From an uncultured Bacteroidales bacterium (lineage in GTDB: Bacteria > Bacteroidota > Bacteroidia > Bacteroidales > Muribaculaceae): a stretch of 14,133 bases of DNA. A program made the position numbers and the translations under genes. Numbering within the stretch: position 1 is the first letter of the stretch; every line of letters starts with the position of its first letter. Where the stretch lies: positions 1-14,133 of the forward strand of contig URNY01000067.1 of NCBI GenBank assembly GCA_900549375.1, written 5' to 3'. Positions 11,779-14,133 of this stretch are shown piece by piece. Below the pieces are notes generated by a model, which worked only from the letters and a program-made list of their open reading frames with translations, was not told where the DNA came from and ran no database searches.

Positions 11779-14133
11779 TTATGCTTCGGTTTTTTCCATT
11801 TCAACGATTTCGGCATCGAGCACAGTGTCGGGATCATCGGTCACCTGAAGTGCGGCGAGTTCATCTTTGTTGGCCACCACAAGCTTCGTATATTCACGCA
11901 AGCCTGTACCGGCGGGGATGAGGTGACCGCAGATCACGTTCTCCTTCATGCCCTCGAGATTGTCGGTCTTGCCGTTGATGGCGGCTTCGTTGAGCACTTT
12001 CGTGGTCTCCTGGAAGGAAGCGGCCGACATGAAACTCGAAGTCTGAAGAGCGGCGCGGGTGATACCCTGAAGTATCTGCTCCGACGTTGCGGGCACTGCA
12101 TCGCGCACGGTCATTGTGCGTAGGTCCTTGCGTTTCAGAGCCGAGTTCTCGTCGCGAAGCTTGCGGACCGTGATGATCTGGCCGGCAAGGTAGGTGGAGC
12201 TGTCGCCGGCATCGGTAATCACCTTCTTGCCCCAGATGCTGTCGTTCTCCTCCATGAACTCGCGTTTGTCGACAACCTGCTGCTCGAGGAAGCGGGTGTC
12301 GCCCGGGTCGAGGATATTGACCTTGCGCATCATCTGACGAACGATAACCTCGAAGTGCTTGTCGTTGATCTTCACACCCTGCATACGGTATACGTCCTGA
12401 ACCTCGTTGACGATATATTCCTGAACGGCCGTGGGGCCTTTGATGTTGAGGATATCGCTCGGAGTGATGGCGCCGTCGGAAAGCGGCGTACCGGCACGCA
12501 CATAGTCGTTCTCCTGAACGAGGATCTGCTTCGACAGAGGCACGAGATAAGTCTTCTCCTCGCCAAGCTTGTTGGTGACGCTGATCTCGCGGTTACCACG
12601 TTTGATCTTGCCGAAGCGCACCTCTCCGTCGATCTCGCTGACAACCGCCGGGTTCGACGGGTTGCGGGCCTCGAAGAGCTCGGTGACACGGGGAAGACCA
12701 CCGGTGATATCGCCTGCGGAACCTGCGGCACGAGGTATCTTCACGAATACCTGACCGGGCTTGAGCATGTCGCCGTCGTCGATAAGCAGGTGGGCGCCCA
12801 CAGGCAGCGAATATGTGCGGATAAGCTCGCCATTCTCATCATAGATCTGGGCGGCGGGTACCTTCGTACGGTCCTTGCTCTCGATCATGATTTTCTCGCG
12901 AAGGTTGGTGGCCTCATCGGTCTCGACGCGGTAGGTCACACCCTCCTCGACGTTCTCGAATTTAACCTTACCACCCTCTTCCGAAACAATCACGGCGTTG
13001 AAGGGGTCCCATTCGCAAATCATGTCGCCCGGTTTAACCGTGTCGCCATCGTGGAAGAAGAGCTTCGATCCGTAGGGGATGTTGGCGTTGGTGAGCACTA
13101 TGCCCGACTTCGGCTCCACGATGCGGAGCTCGGCCATACGGCCCACAACGATGTCGATGCCGTCGGCATCCTTGATGGTGCGGAGTTCCTCGATTTCGAG
13201 CTTTCCGTCATGGCGGGCGGTTACATCCTTCACAGCCGTAACGTTACCGGCAACACCACCGACGTGGAACGTACGGAGGGTAAGCTGAGTACCCGGCTCG
13301 CCGATTGACTGGGCGGCGATCACGCCGACTGCCTCACCTTTCTGAACCATGCGGTGGTTCGAGAGATTGCGGCCGTAGCACTTGGCGCATACGCCGCGGC
13401 GCGCCTCGCAGGTCAGCACCGAGCGGATCTCGACCGACTCCAGCGGCGACTTCTCGATCGCTTCGGCGATCGACTCGGTAATCTCCTCGCCAGCCTTGCA
13501 GATCACTTCGCCCGTAAGCGGATGGATCACGTCGTTCAGGGCCGTACGGCCGAGAATGCGGTCGTAGAGGGTCTGCACGACGTCGTCGTTGCGCTTGATG
13601 GCCGTAGCCGTCAGGCCACGGAGCGTACCGCAGTCCTCTTCGTTGATAATCACGTCCTGCGCAACGTCCACCTGCTGACCGCCCTCGACGCCCGACTTCT
13701 GCGGCTTGGCCATAAGACCGCGCATACCGCTCAGCTGACGAATCTGCTCCTTCGAACCGCGGGCGCCGGAGTCGAGCATCATGTATACCGGGTTGAAACC
13801 GTCGTCGTCCTTGATCAGCGTGTCGATCACGACCTTCGTGAGTTTGGTATTGATGTTCGTCCAGACGTCGATGATCTGGTTGTAACGTTCGTTGTTGGTA
13901 ATCAGACCCATGTTGTAGTCCTCCATGATGGAGTCCGAACGTTCGTAGCCCTCCTGCACGAGCTTCTCCTTCTCTTCGGGGATGATCACGGCATCGAGGT
14001 TGAACGACAGACCGCCGCGGAAGGCCATCTGGTAACCCATGTGCTTGATATCGTCGAGGAAAGCGGCCACCTTGTCGGCACCGGCCTTCTTCATCACCAC
14101 GGCGATGATGTCGCGCAGCGAACGCTTCGTGAG
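11779..14133 (-). CDS. rpoC: DNA-directed RNA polymerase beta' subunit, C-terminal half (partial)
   Basis: The frame is open at the right edge, so the true start lies outside; 784 codons are present, ending TAA at 11779-11781. The first residues read LTKRSLRDIIAVVMKKAG. Recognisable beta' parts, in order, are NTKLTKVVIDTL and YMMLDSGARGSKEQIRQLSG (the F-loop/bridge-helix side of the active centre), EEDCGTLRGL near 13640 and CEARRGVCAKCYGR near 13375-13415 (the four cysteines of the second zinc site), then SIGEPGTQLTLRTFHVGG near 13255-13310 (start of the trigger loop). Next come sandwich-barrel hybrid motif insertions with repeated GD-V-PGD patterns, and finally the conserved region H end (LTEAAFQETTKVL-type sequence, here SFQETTKVLNEAAINGKTDN). 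The catalytic NADFDGD motif is upstream of the window. It is the last gene of its transcription unit here. Confidence 0.97.
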   Translation of the reverse strand, partial: LTKRSLRDIIAVVMKKAGADKVAAFLDDIKHMGYQMAFRGGLSFNLDAVIIPEEKEKLVQEGYERSDSIMEDYNMGLITNNERYNQIIDVWTNINTKLTKVVIDTLIKDDDGFNPVYMMLDSGARGSKEQIRQLSGMRGLMAKPQKSGVEGGQQVDVAQDVIINEEDCGTLRGLTATAIKRNDDVVQTLYDRILGRTALNDVIHPLTGEVICKAGEEITESIAEAIEKSPLESVEIRSVLTCEARRGVCAKCYGRNLSNHRMVQKGEAVGVIAAQSIGEPGTQLTLRTFHVGGVAGNVTAVKDVTARHDGKLEIEELRTIKDADGIDIVVGRMAELRIVEPKSGIVLTNANIPYGSKLFFHDGDTVKPGDMICEWDPFNAVIVSEEGGKVKFENVEEGVTYRVETDEATNLREKIMIESKDRTKVPAAQIYDENGELIRTYSLPVGAHLLIDDGDMLKPGQVFVKIPRAAGSAGDITGGLPRVTELFEARNPSNPAVVSEIDGEVRFGKIKRGNREISVTNKLGEEKTYLVPLSKQILVQENDYVRAGTPLSDGAITPSDILNIKGPTAVQEYIVNEVQDVYRMQGVKINDKHFEVIVRQMMRKVNILDPGDTRFLEQQVVDKREFMEENDSIWGKKVITDAGDSSTYLAGQIITVRKLRDENSALKRKDLRTMTVRDAVPATSEQILQGITRAALQTSSFMSAASFQETTKVLNEAAINGKTDNLEGMKENVICGHLIPAGTGLREYTKLVVANKDELAALQVTDDPDTVLDAEIVEMEKTEA

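Noticed and set aside
12355..13308. A 317-codon open frame on the plus strand
   Set aside because: It is antisense to rpoC, which is unambiguous; codon bias in the GC-rich gene leaves the opposite strand open.

Overview
The window looks like chromosome of a gut Bacteroidales bacterium, most likely in or near the Muribaculaceae. Four things support this: the dxr-rseP gene order, a secreted M49 peptidase of the Bacteroidetes type, an OMP_b-brl-type outer-membrane barrel, and leaders that lack strong Shine-Dalgarno sites. This placement is inferred from gene content only; no search was run.

Left block (1-6773, + strand). Six closely spaced genes read rightward: the 3' end of dxr (isoprenoid synthesis), rseP (site-2 protease, apparently TTG-started), an RlmI-type 23S rRNA methyltransferase, a secreted dipeptidyl-peptidase III-like zinc peptidase, a short AlkD-like HEAT-repeat protein overlapping it by 13 nt, and a COG0523/CobW-type GTPase with a 22-histidine linker. 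A 15-bp perfect stem-loop closes the block. The functions are mostly housekeeping: envelope, ribosome and metal handling.

Middle block (6774-8606). First comes a gene-free stretch that folds on paper into a long interrupted rod followed by a GC-rich hairpin, a good candidate for a small structured RNA (6S-like is the leading guess). It is followed by an accessory patch: a 12-bp tandem repeat, a RhuM-family gene on the minus strand with more A/T-rich codons than its neighbours, and about 460 bp with no convincing gene but with a 10-bp inverted repeat, a possible ORF remnant and a weak plus-strand terminator.

Right block (8607-14133, minus strand). A two-gene unit encodes a short single-pass protein resembling the tail of SPFH/prohibitin proteins and an exported alpha/beta hydrolase with a visible Ser-Asp-His triad. 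Upstream lies a pair of identical 18-bp REP-like palindromes. Next is a small outer-membrane barrel gene whose leader contains a MITE-like structure: 20-bp perfect inverted repeats flanked by 15-bp direct repeats, with a 60-codon ORF inside. The window ends in the C-terminal half of rpoC with a strong terminator.

I see no CRISPR array, tRNA, rRNA, integrase gene or complete defence system. The most interesting signals are the structured RNA candidate, the MITE-like element and the REP-like pair.
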